This document shows, piece by piece, positions 17,143 through 25,940 of a stretch of 64,000 nt of DNA. Made by a program: the position numbers and the translations under genes. The notes under the pieces are model-generated. The model was given only the letters and a program-made list of their open reading frames with translations. It searched no databases and was not told where the DNA came from. Position 1 is the first letter of the stretch, and each line of letters opens with the position of its first letter. Source of the DNA: Dokdonella immobilis (GTDB taxonomy: Bacteria > Pseudomonadota > Gammaproteobacteria > Xanthomonadales > Rhodanobacteraceae); contig NZ_FOVF01000006.1 in NCBI RefSeq assembly GCF_900115085.1, positions 1 to 64,000 of the forward strand, given 5' to 3'.

Positions 17143-18063
17143 ATGGCGAGACCGATCTGGAACGGCGTGATTTCGTTCGGCCTGCTCAATGTGCCGGTTT
17201 CGCTGATGAGCGGCGAACGCAAGGTGGACCTGCATTTCCGCATGCTCGATGCGCGCGACCGAAAGCCGATCCGCTACGAGCGCGTCAATGCCGAGACCGG
17301 CGAGGAAGTGCCATGGAAGGAAATCGTCAAGGCTTTCGAGTACGAGAAGGGCAACTATGTCGTGCTCGAGGACGAGGACATCGAGGCCGCGGCGCCCGAG
17401 GGTCACGAATCGGTCGACCTCGAGGCCTTCGTCGAGCGCGACGCGATCACGCCGACCTACTATGAGAAACCCTATGTGCTGGTGCCGGGCAAGAAGGCCG
17501 ACAAGGGCTATGTGCTGTTGCGCGAGACCCTGCGCAAGACCGGGCGCATCGGCATCGGCCGCGTCGTCATCCGCACCCGCGAATACCTTTGTGCCGTGCT
17601 TCCGCAAGGCGATGCGCTGATCATGAACCTGCTGCGGTATCCGCAGGAGCTGGTCGATCCGAACGACTACCGCCTGCCCGGCGCCAAGCCTGCTTCGGCG
17701 CGCCTGACCCGGGCCGAGCTCGAGATGGCCGAGAAGCTGGTGGAGTCGATGTCGGCGCAATGGAAGCCGGAGAATTATCGCGATGAATATCGTGAACGCC
17801 TCGGCAAGGTGATCGAAAAGCGCATGAAGTCCAAGGGCGTCACGCGCCGGATCGAAGAGGAAGCCGAGGTGCCCGAGGATGCGACCACGAACGTGGTCGA
17901 TTTCGTGTCGCTGCTGCGCAAGAGCCTGGCCAGCAACAAGCGCACGCCGGCGCGCGCGAAGTCGGCGCCGGCCCCGAAGAAGAAGACCGCGGCCAAGCGC
18001 AAATCGCGAAGTGCTTCGTCGAAGTCGCGCCCGGCGTCGAAGTCGTCCCGCAAGCGCGCCTGA
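17143..18063 (+). CDS. ku: DNA end-binding protein Ku
   Basis: 306 aa. Typical bacterial Ku core from residue 1 (MARPIWNGVISFGLLNVPV) through RYERVNAETGEEV, YYEKPYVLVPGKKADKGYVLL and the MNLLRYPQEL region. The last ~55 residues are a Lys/Ser/Ala/Arg-rich tail, which in some bacterial Ku proteins promotes DNA threading and ligase stimulation. The start at 17143 is preferred over the ATG 12 nt upstream because GGAGAG lies 4-9 nt before it. Forms homodimers on broken DNA ends and recruits LigD, encoded divergently. A GIY-YIG-like gene follows after only 15 nt. Confidence 0.96.
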   Translation: MARPIWNGVISFGLLNVPVSLMSGERKVDLHFRMLDARDRKPIRYERVNAETGEEVPWKEIVKAFEYEKGNYVVLEDEDIEAAAPEGHESVDLEAFVERDAITPTYYEKPYVLVPGKKADKGYVLLRETLRKTGRIGIGRVVIRTREYLCAVLPQGDALIMNLLRYPQELVDPNDYRLPGAKPASARLTRAELEMAEKLVESMSAQWKPENYRDEYRERLGKVIEKRMKSKGVTRRIEEEAEVPEDATTNVVDFVSLLRKSLASNKRTPARAKSAPAPKKKTAAKRKSRSASSKSRPASKSSRKRA

Positions 18064-18078
18064 GCGAATCGCGCCGGC

Positions 18079-18687
18079 ATGGATGAATCGGGCATCCGCA
18101 CGCCGTGGAGCGGCCGCTGTTTCGTCTACCTGCTGCCGTGCCGCGAGGAAGACACGCTCAAGATCGGCTTCGCGCGCGATCCGTGGGCGCGCCTGGCCGC
18201 GTTTCATCGTCGCTTCGACCGCTTCTTCGACCTGGCCCGTGGCGCCGTCGTCGAAACTGATCGCGTGCGCGAGGCGCGCGCCATCGAGGCCGCGCTCAAG
18301 ACCGCGTTTGCCGATGCAGTCACGCCGGCGCCGCTGCCGGTCCGTGCCCGCGCGGGAGGCCGGTTCGAGTGGTTTCGTGGCGTGCATGCCGCGGCGTTCG
18401 AGCAGATGCGCTCGACCAGCGATGCGCTCGGCTACGCCTTCCATGCCCCGCTCGATGCCTGGTTGCGCGACCAGTGGATGGTCCAGCTCGAGCGCATCGT
18501 CGACTGGAGCCGCGATGCCTATGCGCTCGTCGAGACCCTGCACTACAACGCCTCGAGCGAGCTCGCCCTGCCGCGCGAGCGCGCCCTGCGCGAACGCCTC
18601 GAAATCTGGGAGAGCATCGGCATCGACATCGGCCTGTTGCTCGACGGAACCGCGGGCCAGTGGTACCGCTGCGGCTTTGCCGATTGA
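18079..18687 (+). CDS. GIY-YIG nuclease-like (T5orf172-type) protein
   Basis: 202 aa. The N-terminal ~110 residues fit the T5orf172/MUG113 branch of the GIY-YIG superfamily: FVYLL (GIY position), LKIGFARDPWARLAAFHRR (YIG position plus the conserved Arg), EARAIEAALKTAFAD (the helix with the usual acidic residue), and GRFEWFRG. The C-terminal ~90 residues are helical with no domain I recognise. The ORF starts 15 nt after the ku stop, so cotranscription is likely. Such domains can cleave DNA or be non-catalytic. A role in processing ends during Ku-dependent repair is my inference from position. Confidence 0.7.
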   Translation: MDESGIRTPWSGRCFVYLLPCREEDTLKIGFARDPWARLAAFHRRFDRFFDLARGAVVETDRVREARAIEAALKTAFADAVTPAPLPVRARAGGRFEWFRGVHAAAFEQMRSTSDALGYAFHAPLDAWLRDQWMVQLERIVDWSRDAYALVETLHYNASSELALPRERALRERLEIWESIGIDIGLLLDGTAGQWYRCGFAD

Positions 18688-18819
18688 ACACGGCAACGAT
18701 CGCGCGCCTGAATGCAACTCGAGCGGCGGGCGGCAAGGCCCGCCCAAGGCCGCGCCCGTTCATCGGCAGGCCATGGGCGCGGCGCCACCATCGAGCGGGA
18801 ATTGGAAAGGATCACGCCG

Positions 18820-19833
18820 ATGCCCACACGCAAGCGAAAGAACGAGACGCCCGCCCGCTCCAGCGGCGACATCGCAGCCACCGTCAGGCGCCAGCGCGCG
18901 ATCGCGCGCAAGGCGCAGCAGGCCAATGCGCGGGCACGCCGACGCGCTGACGGGAACAAACCGGTGCAGGCCGGCGGCCGCAAGCAGCCGGTCAATCCGT
19001 TGCCGCGCCAGCATCTGGACAAGCCGGGACTCGAGAGTGCGCTGTCGCCGCCGCCACGGCACGAAGCCCCGGCTTATGCCGGCAGCGGCAAGCTCAAGGG
19101 CTGCGTCGCCCTGATCACCGGTGGCGACTCCGGCATCGGCCGCGCGGTCGCGATCCTGTTCGCCCGTGAAGGTGCCCACGTCGCGATCGTCTATCTCAAC
19201 GAGCACAGCGACGCGCGCGCGACACGTCACGCAGTCGAGAACGAAGGCCAGCGTTGCCTGCTGATCCCGGGCGATGTGCGTGATCCGGCATTCTGCGAGC
19301 AGGCGGTCGGACAAACCGTCGGGGAATTCGGCGGACTCGATGTACTGGTCAACAACGCAGCCTTCCAGCAGAGTTGTTTCGACATTGCCGATCTCGATGA
19401 CCGGCACCTGCAGGAGACGCTGCAGACCAACATCGCCGGCTATTTCAACATGGCGCGCGCCGCACTCGCGTACATGAAGTCCGGTGCGTCGATCATCAAT
19501 ACCGGTTCTGAAACCGGTCTGCTCGGCAGCGCGCATCTGCTCGACTATTCGGCGACCAAGGGCGCCATCCACGCCTTCACGCGCTCGCTGGCGCAGAACC
19601 TGCTGCCGCGCGGCATCCGCGTCAATGCGGTCGCACCGGGCCCGGTCTGGACACCGCTGAACCCGGCCGACAGGCCAGCCGACGCGGTCGCCGAGTTCGG
19701 CAGCCAGAGCGCGATGGGCCGCCCGGCCCAGCCCGAGGAAATCTCGCCGGCCTATGTGTTCCTGGCCTCGCCGGTCTGTGCGAGCTACGTCAACGGCATC
19801 GTGTTGCCGGTGATGGGCGGCCCGCAGGGCTGA
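18820..19833 (+). CDS. Short-chain dehydrogenase/reductase with basic N-terminal extension
   Basis: 337 aa. The classical SDR core begins near residue 90: cofactor motif TGGDSGIG, NNAA, catalytic Ser in NTGSETGLLGS, and YSATK with catalytic Tyr and Lys, then the VAPGPVWTPLNP region. This is the YghA/GsiB-like branch common near stress genes. The first ~70 residues are unusually Lys/Arg/Ala-rich (RKRKNE, RARRRADGNK) and lack predicted structure. The start at 18820 has AAAGG upstream; an earlier in-frame region at 18712 is not supported. The substrate is unknown. Lies downstream of the ku block on the same strand. Confidence 0.85.
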   Translation: MPTRKRKNETPARSSGDIAATVRRQRAIARKAQQANARARRRADGNKPVQAGGRKQPVNPLPRQHLDKPGLESALSPPPRHEAPAYAGSGKLKGCVALITGGDSGIGRAVAILFAREGAHVAIVYLNEHSDARATRHAVENEGQRCLLIPGDVRDPAFCEQAVGQTVGEFGGLDVLVNNAAFQQSCFDIADLDDRHLQETLQTNIAGYFNMARAALAYMKSGASIINTGSETGLLGSAHLLDYSATKGAIHAFTRSLAQNLLPRGIRVNAVAPGPVWTPLNPADRPADAVAEFGSQSAMGRPAQPEEISPAYVFLASPVCASYVNGIVLPVMGGPQG

Positions 19834-19871
19834 ACGGCCGCCCCGACGCCCGCCTGCAACAGGGGAAAAGA

Positions 19872-20249
<378 letters not shown>

Positions 20250-20256
20250 AGCGCGC

Positions 20257-20262
20257 AGTGTA
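20257..20262 (-). promoter_or_regulatory. rnpB: Candidate -10 box of rnpB
   Basis: On the minus strand TACACT lies exactly 7 nt before the first G of the RNase P RNA, the right place for a sigma70 -10 element. A clear -35 at 17 bp is not obvious. Confidence 0.5.
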
Positions 20263-20578
20263 CAGCGCCGGGGCCTGCTGCGCCCGGATTCGCGCCAGCG
20301 ATGCAAAGCCGGATCCCACGACGCCATCGATTCCTCGCAGCGTGTCCATCCGTGGACAGGCAACGCCCGCGAGCGGACAGTCGGCTGCACCGGTCGCAGC
20401 CGGATAGCCGGATTCCTGGGCTCACAATCCGTGGCATGGCGCTTGCTAACGTGCTGGCAAGGCCGGTCGATGGGCACCACCCCGTGCTGCTGCATCTGCC
20501 CCTGCGTTGGGCGCCCATCGAGACACCCTTCGCCCGTTTCGAACATCCAAGCGTTTCGAAAGCGGAAACGCCCTATTC
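20263..20578. other. Intergenic between rnpB and the orphan permease, no gene seen
   Basis: About 316 bp. I see no convincing reading frame. A short 5-bp hairpin occurs near 20342-20357, and a GTTTCGAA motif is repeated directly at about 20536 and 20553. Nothing else stands out before the inverted repeat at 20579. Confidence 0.4.
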
Positions 20579-20607
20579 CTCGCGAGGCTCGGATCGGGCC
20601 TCGCGAG
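20579..20607. promoter_or_regulatory. Perfect 10-bp inverted repeat upstream of the permease gene
   Basis: CTCGCGAGGC at 20579-20588 and its exact complement at 20598-20607, with a 9-nt centre. Each arm itself contains the palindrome CTCGCGAG. It ends 25 nt before the permease ATG, so it could be an operator or an mRNA hairpin next to the ribosome site. Confidence 0.5.
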
Positions 20608-20632
20608 TTACCACCCAATACAAGGATCGACC

Positions 20633-23062
20633 ATGGCATTCGGCAGCGCAATCGGTGAGCTCGTTCATGCCACGCGCAGGTTGCGAGGCGCGCCGGGCTT
20701 CACCATCACGGTCGTCGGCGTCCTCGGCCTGGCGATCGGCGCACTGGTCAGCCTGTTCTGCGTGGTCAACACGGTCCTGCTGGATCCGCTGCCCTACGCG
20801 CAGCCGGAACGGCTCGTCTACGTGGCCGGTAGCGCGCCCGGCTCCGAGTTGCCGGCCGAGTTCGGCGTCGCCCCCGAGTTCTACGTGCAGTATCACGAGC
20901 AGTCGCGGCAGCTCGAGGACATGGCCCTCTACGACACGGGCACCTCCACGCTGCGCACGGCGGACCGCGTCGAACGCATTCGCATGGGCTTCACGACCTT
21001 TTCGCTGTTCTCGACCCTCGGCGCACAACCGATCCTGGGCCGCTTGCCGGTCGCTGCCGACGAATCACGCGTCGTGGTCCTCAGCCATTCGCTGTGGAGC
21101 GCCTGGTTCGGCCGCGATACTGGCGTGCTCGGGCGCACGGTCAAGGCCTCGGGCAAGGACCGCACGGTGATCGGCGTCATGGGTCCGCAGTTCCGCTTTC
21201 CGAGCGACGACACGATGCTCTGGATCCCCGGCACGGTCGAGGCCAGGGACATCGACAAGCCCGGCGACTTCGGCGAGGGCCTGGTGGCGCGCATGGCGCC
21301 CGGCGCGACCCGCGAAGGCGTCGCCCGCGAACTCACGACCCTCGCGTTGCGATTGCCGGAGCGCTTCGGCGGTTCGCCGAGCTACGCCCGCACGATCGAG
21401 AAGCATCAGGCGATCGTGCGCCCGCTCGACCAGCAGCTCCTCGGCGCCGCCGCACGGCCGCTCTGGATCCTGCTCGCCGCGGCCGCCATCGTCCTGCTGA
21501 TCGCCTGTGCCAATGTCGCCAACCTGATGCTCGTGCGTGTCGAAGGGCGGCATCGCGAGATGGCCATGCGTCGCGCGCTCGGCGCGACCCGGGTCGAGCT
21601 GATTCGTACCCAGGTCGCCGAGATCCTGGTCGTAGCCCTGGCCGCGGGCGTCCTCGCCCTGGCCCTGGCGGCCGCGGCCCTGCCGGCATTCCTGCGTGCG
21701 GTGCCCGCCGGCGTGCCGCGTCTCGATGAGGTCGGACTCGATGCATCGAGCGTGCTGTTCACCTTGGCCGCAGCGATCCTGGCCGCCGTGCTGTGCGGGA
21801 TCCTGCCGGCCTGGCGCGGTTCTTCGCCGAACCTGGCCCGACTGCGCGAGGGTGGCCGCGGCATGACCCGTCGCAGCCACTGGTTGCGCGACGGGCTGGT
21901 CATCGCGCAGACCGCGCTGGCGCTGGTCCTGCTGATCGGCTCGGGCCTGCTCGTGCGCAGTGCCTACGGCCTCTGGCACACCGATCCCGGCTATGACACC
22001 GAGGACGTCTTCACCTTCCAGTTCGCCCCGGACCGGCCCGGGCTCAAGACCGCGAACGACTACGCCCGGTTCGACCTCGCCTTCCTCGACCGCCTTGCCG
22101 CCCTGCCCGGCGTGCAGTCGGTCGGCCTGGTCGAAAACGTGCCCCTGAACGAAGGTACGGCGACGATGCGCGTCCGCAGCGAAGGCGCCGAGCGCAACGG
22201 CGGCGATGGCGTGCTGCTCAACTACACGTTCACCGCTGGCGATTATTTCAGGACCATGCGGATCACCCTGCTCGAGGGACGCGCATTCACCGCCGACGAC
22301 CACGACCAGGCGCGCGGCAACGTGATCCTCAGTCGCGGCGCCGCAGACCGCCTGTGGCCTGGCCAGGACGCGCTCGGCCGACGCATCCAGCGCGAAGGAC
22401 AGACCGCCTGGGAAACCGTGGTCGGCGTCGTCGATGACGTCATGCAGGACAGTTTTCGTGACAGCCCGCAGCCGCTCGTCTACTTTCCGCTGGCCGACAC
22501 GACGGCGGACGGCGGCCGCTTCGTCTCCTCGCCGGCCTATGTGCTCAGGACCGCGCGCGCCGAAACGATCGCGCCAGAAGTGCGTGCGCTGGTGCGCGAA
22601 GTCGCGCCCGAGGCGCCGATGTACCGTGCCTTCACCCTGGCCGGCCTGTCCCGCGATTCGATGGCCGAGCTCTCGTTCACCCTGCTGACCCTGGGGATCA
22701 CGGCGGCGCTGTCCCTGCTGCTCGGTGCGATCGGCCTGTATGGCGTGCTGTCCTATATCGTCGGCGAGCGCAGCCGCGAGATCGGGGTGCGCATGGCCCT
22801 TGGCGCGCGAGCGGCGCAGGTCAGGCGCCTGGTCGTGGTTCAGGGCGCGCGCGTGGTCGGCATGGGCGTCGGCGTCGGCGTCATAGCGGCGCTGCTGTTC
22901 ACGCGGACCCTCGGCAGCCTGCTGTTCGGCGTGCAGCCGGTCGACCCGACGACCTTCGCGCTGATGGGATTGACCATGATCGGCGTCGGCTGGCTGGCCA
23001 GCTACCTGCCGGCGCGGCAGGCTTCGCGCCTGGATCCGGTCGAGTCGCTGCGCAAGGAATAG
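20633..23062 (+). CDS. FtsX/MacB-type ABC permease, duplicated orphan permease family
   Basis: 809 aa. Two repeats, each a periplasmic MacB-PCD-like domain plus an FtsX three-helix block. The first TM is at ~19-42, a block lies at ~285-405 with LLIACANVANLMLVRVEGRHREMAMRRALGA, and a C-terminal block near 685-800 has GLYGVLSYIVGERSREIGVRMALGA. The duplicated MRRALGA and RMALGA signatures mark the ADOP-like family. No ATPase gene lies next to it, as is usual for these orphans. The start at 20633 has AAGGA upstream. Substrate and partner are unknown; a mechanotransmission role rather than transport is possible. Confidence 0.85.
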   Translation: MAFGSAIGELVHATRRLRGAPGFTITVVGVLGLAIGALVSLFCVVNTVLLDPLPYAQPERLVYVAGSAPGSELPAEFGVAPEFYVQYHEQSRQLEDMALYDTGTSTLRTADRVERIRMGFTTFSLFSTLGAQPILGRLPVAADESRVVVLSHSLWSAWFGRDTGVLGRTVKASGKDRTVIGVMGPQFRFPSDDTMLWIPGTVEARDIDKPGDFGEGLVARMAPGATREGVARELTTLALRLPERFGGSPSYARTIEKHQAIVRPLDQQLLGAAARPLWILLAAAAIVLLIACANVANLMLVRVEGRHREMAMRRALGATRVELIRTQVAEILVVALAAGVLALALAAAALPAFLRAVPAGVPRLDEVGLDASSVLFTLAAAILAAVLCGILPAWRGSSPNLARLREGGRGMTRRSHWLRDGLVIAQTALALVLLIGSGLLVRSAYGLWHTDPGYDTEDVFTFQFAPDRPGLKTANDYARFDLAFLDRLAALPGVQSVGLVENVPLNEGTATMRVRSEGAERNGGDGVLLNYTFTAGDYFRTMRITLLEGRAFTADDHDQARGNVILSRGAADRLWPGQDALGRRIQREGQTAWETVVGVVDDVMQDSFRDSPQPLVYFPLADTTADGGRFVSSPAYVLRTARAETIAPEVRALVREVAPEAPMYRAFTLAGLSRDSMAELSFTLLTLGITAALSLLLGAIGLYGVLSYIVGERSREIGVRMALGARAAQVRRLVVVQGARVVGMGVGVGVIAALLFTRTLGSLLFGVQPVDPTTFALMGLTMIGVGWLASYLPARQASRLDPVESLRKE

Positions 23063-23173
23063 GCCCGTGCATGCTCGGCGAGGAGGCTGCACGCGCCGCC
23101 CGCCGATGAACCCGGAGCCAACGCCTGATCGCGGCCTGCCCCCCATTCGTTGAGGCCGGGCAAGGGCTCCGCT

Positions 23174-25813
23174 ATGCTGCCGCGCTGTTTTGCGCTTCGC
23201 GCCAGTCACCACGGGTTTCCCTTGATCAACACGCGCTCCGAAGTGGTGGAAAAATCGTTCTGGCGCGCCGTCCTGTTCGCCGTGACGATCGCCGCCCTGA
23301 ATTTCGGCCTGTGGGCCTTCCTGAACCGGCCGATGCAGGTGCCGGACTGGAGCGGCCGTGTCGAGGGCATGGCCTTCAGCGCCTTCCAGCGCTACCAGGA
23401 TCCGACCAAGGACCTGTTTCCAAGCGAAACCGAACTGGCCAGCGACATCCGCCTCCTCTCGCAGCACACCAAGCGCCTGCGCACCTACTCCTCGGTCGAG
23501 AGCCCGCAGATCCCGCGCCTGGCTGCGTTCTACGACATGGAGGTGATGGCCGGGGCCTGGATCGACAAGCGCATGCGCAACAACGAGGCCGAGCTCGAAG
23601 CCCTGGTCGCGCTGTCGCGCAAGCATCCGAACATCACCCGCGCGATGGTCGGCAACGAGACGATCCTGCGCGGCGACGTCAGCGTCGAGCAGTTGATCAA
23701 CTACATCGACCGCGCCCGCGCCCAGCTCAAGATCCCGGTCTCGACCGCCGAGCCGTTCTTCGTCTGGGAACGCAACCCGCAGCTGGCCGACCACGTCGAC
23801 TTCATCAGCGTGCATTTGCTGCCGTACTGGGAAAAGATCCCGCGCAAGGACGCCATCAATTTCACCCTCGGCCAGTACAACCGGCTCAGGGAACTGTTTC
23901 CCGGCAAGCCGGTCGTGATCGGCGAAATCGGCTGGCCCTCGAACGGCGACCGCAAGGAATACGCGCAACCGTCGATCGAGAACGAAGCGCAGTTCCTGCG
24001 CGAGTGGTTCAACGTGGCCGAACGCGAGCACATCGACTACTACGTGATGGAAGCGATCGACCAGCCCTGGAAGGAAGACATCGGTGGCCGCGCCGAAGCT
24101 TACTGGGGCATGTTCAATGCCGCCCGCGAGCCGAAGTTCTCGCTGACCGGCAAGGTCACCGAGGACCCGACCTGGCCGATCAAGGCGATCTGCGCGTCCC
24201 TGCTCGCCTTGCTGCCGATGTTCTGGTTCGCCCGACATTTCATGCGCTTCTACGTCAGCGGCATCCTGTTCTTCCTCGGCCTGATCCAGCTATCGGCCTC
24301 GGTCGTGGTGTGGTCGGTCAGCGTGCCGATGGCGTTCTACCTGAGTCCGTTCGACTGGACCATGTTCCTGCTCCTGGTCCCGGCCCAGCTCGCCATCATC
24401 CTGGTCCTGCTGATCAACGGCTTCGAGTTCACCGAGGTCCTGTGGCGGCCACGCTGGCTGCGCCATTACGGCCTGCTCGAACCATCGCCACCGGCCGCGC
24501 AACCGTTCGTGTCGATCCACCTGGCCTGCTGCAACGAACCGCCGGAGATGGTCATCCTGACCCTCGATTCGCTGGCCGCGCTTGACTACGAAAACTACGA
24601 AGTGCTGGTCATCGACAACAACACCAAGCGCGAGGAAGTGTGGAAACCGGTCGAGGAATACTGCGCCCGGCTCGGTGCGCGCTTCCGGTTCTTCCACCTG
24701 AACCCGTGGCCGGGATTCAAGGCCGGCGCACTCAACTTCGGTCTCGAGCAGACCGATCCTCGCGCCGAGGTGGTGGCCGTGGTCGACGCCGACTACGTCG
24801 TGCGCCGCGACTGGCTGAGTGCCCTGACCGGCCACTTCGGCGATCCGAAGGTCGCTGTCGTGCAATGCCCGCAGGCCCATCGCGAGTTCGAGGACAATGC
24901 GTTCCGGCGCATGACCGCGTGGGAATACGACGGCTTCTTCCGCATCGGCATGCACCATCGCAACGAGCGCAACGCGATCATCCAGCACGGCACCATGACC
25001 ATGGTGCGCAAGGACCTGCTGGCCAATACCGGCTGCTGGTCGGAATGGACGATCTGCGAGGATGCCGAACTCGGCCTGCGCCTGATGCATGCCGGCCACG
25101 AGCTGGTCTATGTCGACGAACTGATGGGCAAGGGCCTGACCCCGGCCGACTTCACCGCCTACAAGTCGCAGCGCTACCGCTGGGCGTTCGGCGCGATGCA
25201 GATCATGAAGGCGCGCTTCGGCTGGATGACGCGCAAGGACAGTCCGCTCAGCCGCGGCCAGAAGTTCCACTTCCTGACCGGCTGGTTCTCATGGTTCGCC
25301 GATGCCCTGCACCTGGTGTTCACGATGATGGCGATCATCTGGACGATCGGCATGGTCGGCTGGCCGGAGAAGTTCACCCTGCCGATGGAACTGTTCCTGA
25401 TCCCGATAATCGGCTTCATCATCAGCAAGGCCGTGTTCGGCATCGTGCTCTACCGCAAGCGCGTGCCGTGTTCGTGGTACGACACGATCATGGCCTCGAT
25501 CGCCAGCATGGGCCTCAGCCACGCCATCGCACGCGGCATCTTCCTCGGCCTCTGGAAGAAGAAGGGCGAGTTCGTGCGCACGGCCAAGAGCCGGCGCCTG
25601 AGCAGCAAGCCGAGCGCATTTTCCTCGGTGCGCGAGGAACTGCTGATGTTCATCGCCCTGATGGGCTGCGTGGTCGGCATGGTCACGTCGAACGGCATCA
25701 CCTACACCGAGGGCAAGCTGTGGGTGGCGATCCTCGCCGCACAGGCCATTCCCTATGCATCGGCACTGATCGGCGCCTGGGTCGCCCACCGCAGCAACGA
25801 CCGGGCCGAATAA
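23174..25813 (+). CDS. GH17-GT2 fusion, NdvB-like beta-glucan synthase
   Basis: 879 aa from the ATG at 23174. One TM lies near residues 35-55. A GH17-like domain follows at ~60-300, with the catalytic-type Glu in MVGNETIL and a second in VVIGEIGWPSNGD. Several TMs come next. A GT2 processive glycosyltransferase lies at ~450-690, with VVDADYVVRRDW, CEDAELGLRLMHAGH and SQRYRWAFGA (Q-x-x-R-W). C-terminal TMs end the protein. This fused layout is that of NdvB-type enzymes that make beta-1,3-linked, often cyclic, glucans in the periplasm. The frame continues to a TTG at 23150, and TTG at 23222 is also possible. Single-gene unit; no other glucan gene nearby. Confidence 0.87.
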   Translation: MLPRCFALRASHHGFPLINTRSEVVEKSFWRAVLFAVTIAALNFGLWAFLNRPMQVPDWSGRVEGMAFSAFQRYQDPTKDLFPSETELASDIRLLSQHTKRLRTYSSVESPQIPRLAAFYDMEVMAGAWIDKRMRNNEAELEALVALSRKHPNITRAMVGNETILRGDVSVEQLINYIDRARAQLKIPVSTAEPFFVWERNPQLADHVDFISVHLLPYWEKIPRKDAINFTLGQYNRLRELFPGKPVVIGEIGWPSNGDRKEYAQPSIENEAQFLREWFNVAEREHIDYYVMEAIDQPWKEDIGGRAEAYWGMFNAAREPKFSLTGKVTEDPTWPIKAICASLLALLPMFWFARHFMRFYVSGILFFLGLIQLSASVVVWSVSVPMAFYLSPFDWTMFLLLVPAQLAIILVLLINGFEFTEVLWRPRWLRHYGLLEPSPPAAQPFVSIHLACCNEPPEMVILTLDSLAALDYENYEVLVIDNNTKREEVWKPVEEYCARLGARFRFFHLNPWPGFKAGALNFGLEQTDPRAEVVAVVDADYVVRRDWLSALTGHFGDPKVAVVQCPQAHREFEDNAFRRMTAWEYDGFFRIGMHHRNERNAIIQHGTMTMVRKDLLANTGCWSEWTICEDAELGLRLMHAGHELVYVDELMGKGLTPADFTAYKSQRYRWAFGAMQIMKARFGWMTRKDSPLSRGQKFHFLTGWFSWFADALHLVFTMMAIIWTIGMVGWPEKFTLPMELFLIPIIGFIISKAVFGIVLYRKRVPCSWYDTIMASIASMGLSHAIARGIFLGLWKKKGEFVRTAKSRRLSSKPSAFSSVREELLMFIALMGCVVGMVTSNGITYTEGKLWVAILAAQAIPYASALIGAWVAHRSNDRAE

Positions 25814-25940
25814 GGCCCTGCAAGGCGCGGGGCGAATGCAAACATTCATGGCGGAAACATGAACGGCGGGCAGGGCCGCTAACACCATGCTCATCCGCAT
25901 CCTGCTATAAAACCGTCATGGCGTTCCCCTGCTCAAGCCC

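Noticed and set aside
21065-24238. 1057-codon open frame on the minus strand, opposite the permease and glucan synthase
   Set aside because: Sequence is Arg/Gly/His/Gln-rich with no domain. It is the complement of two well-recognised genes, a result of GC-rich third positions.
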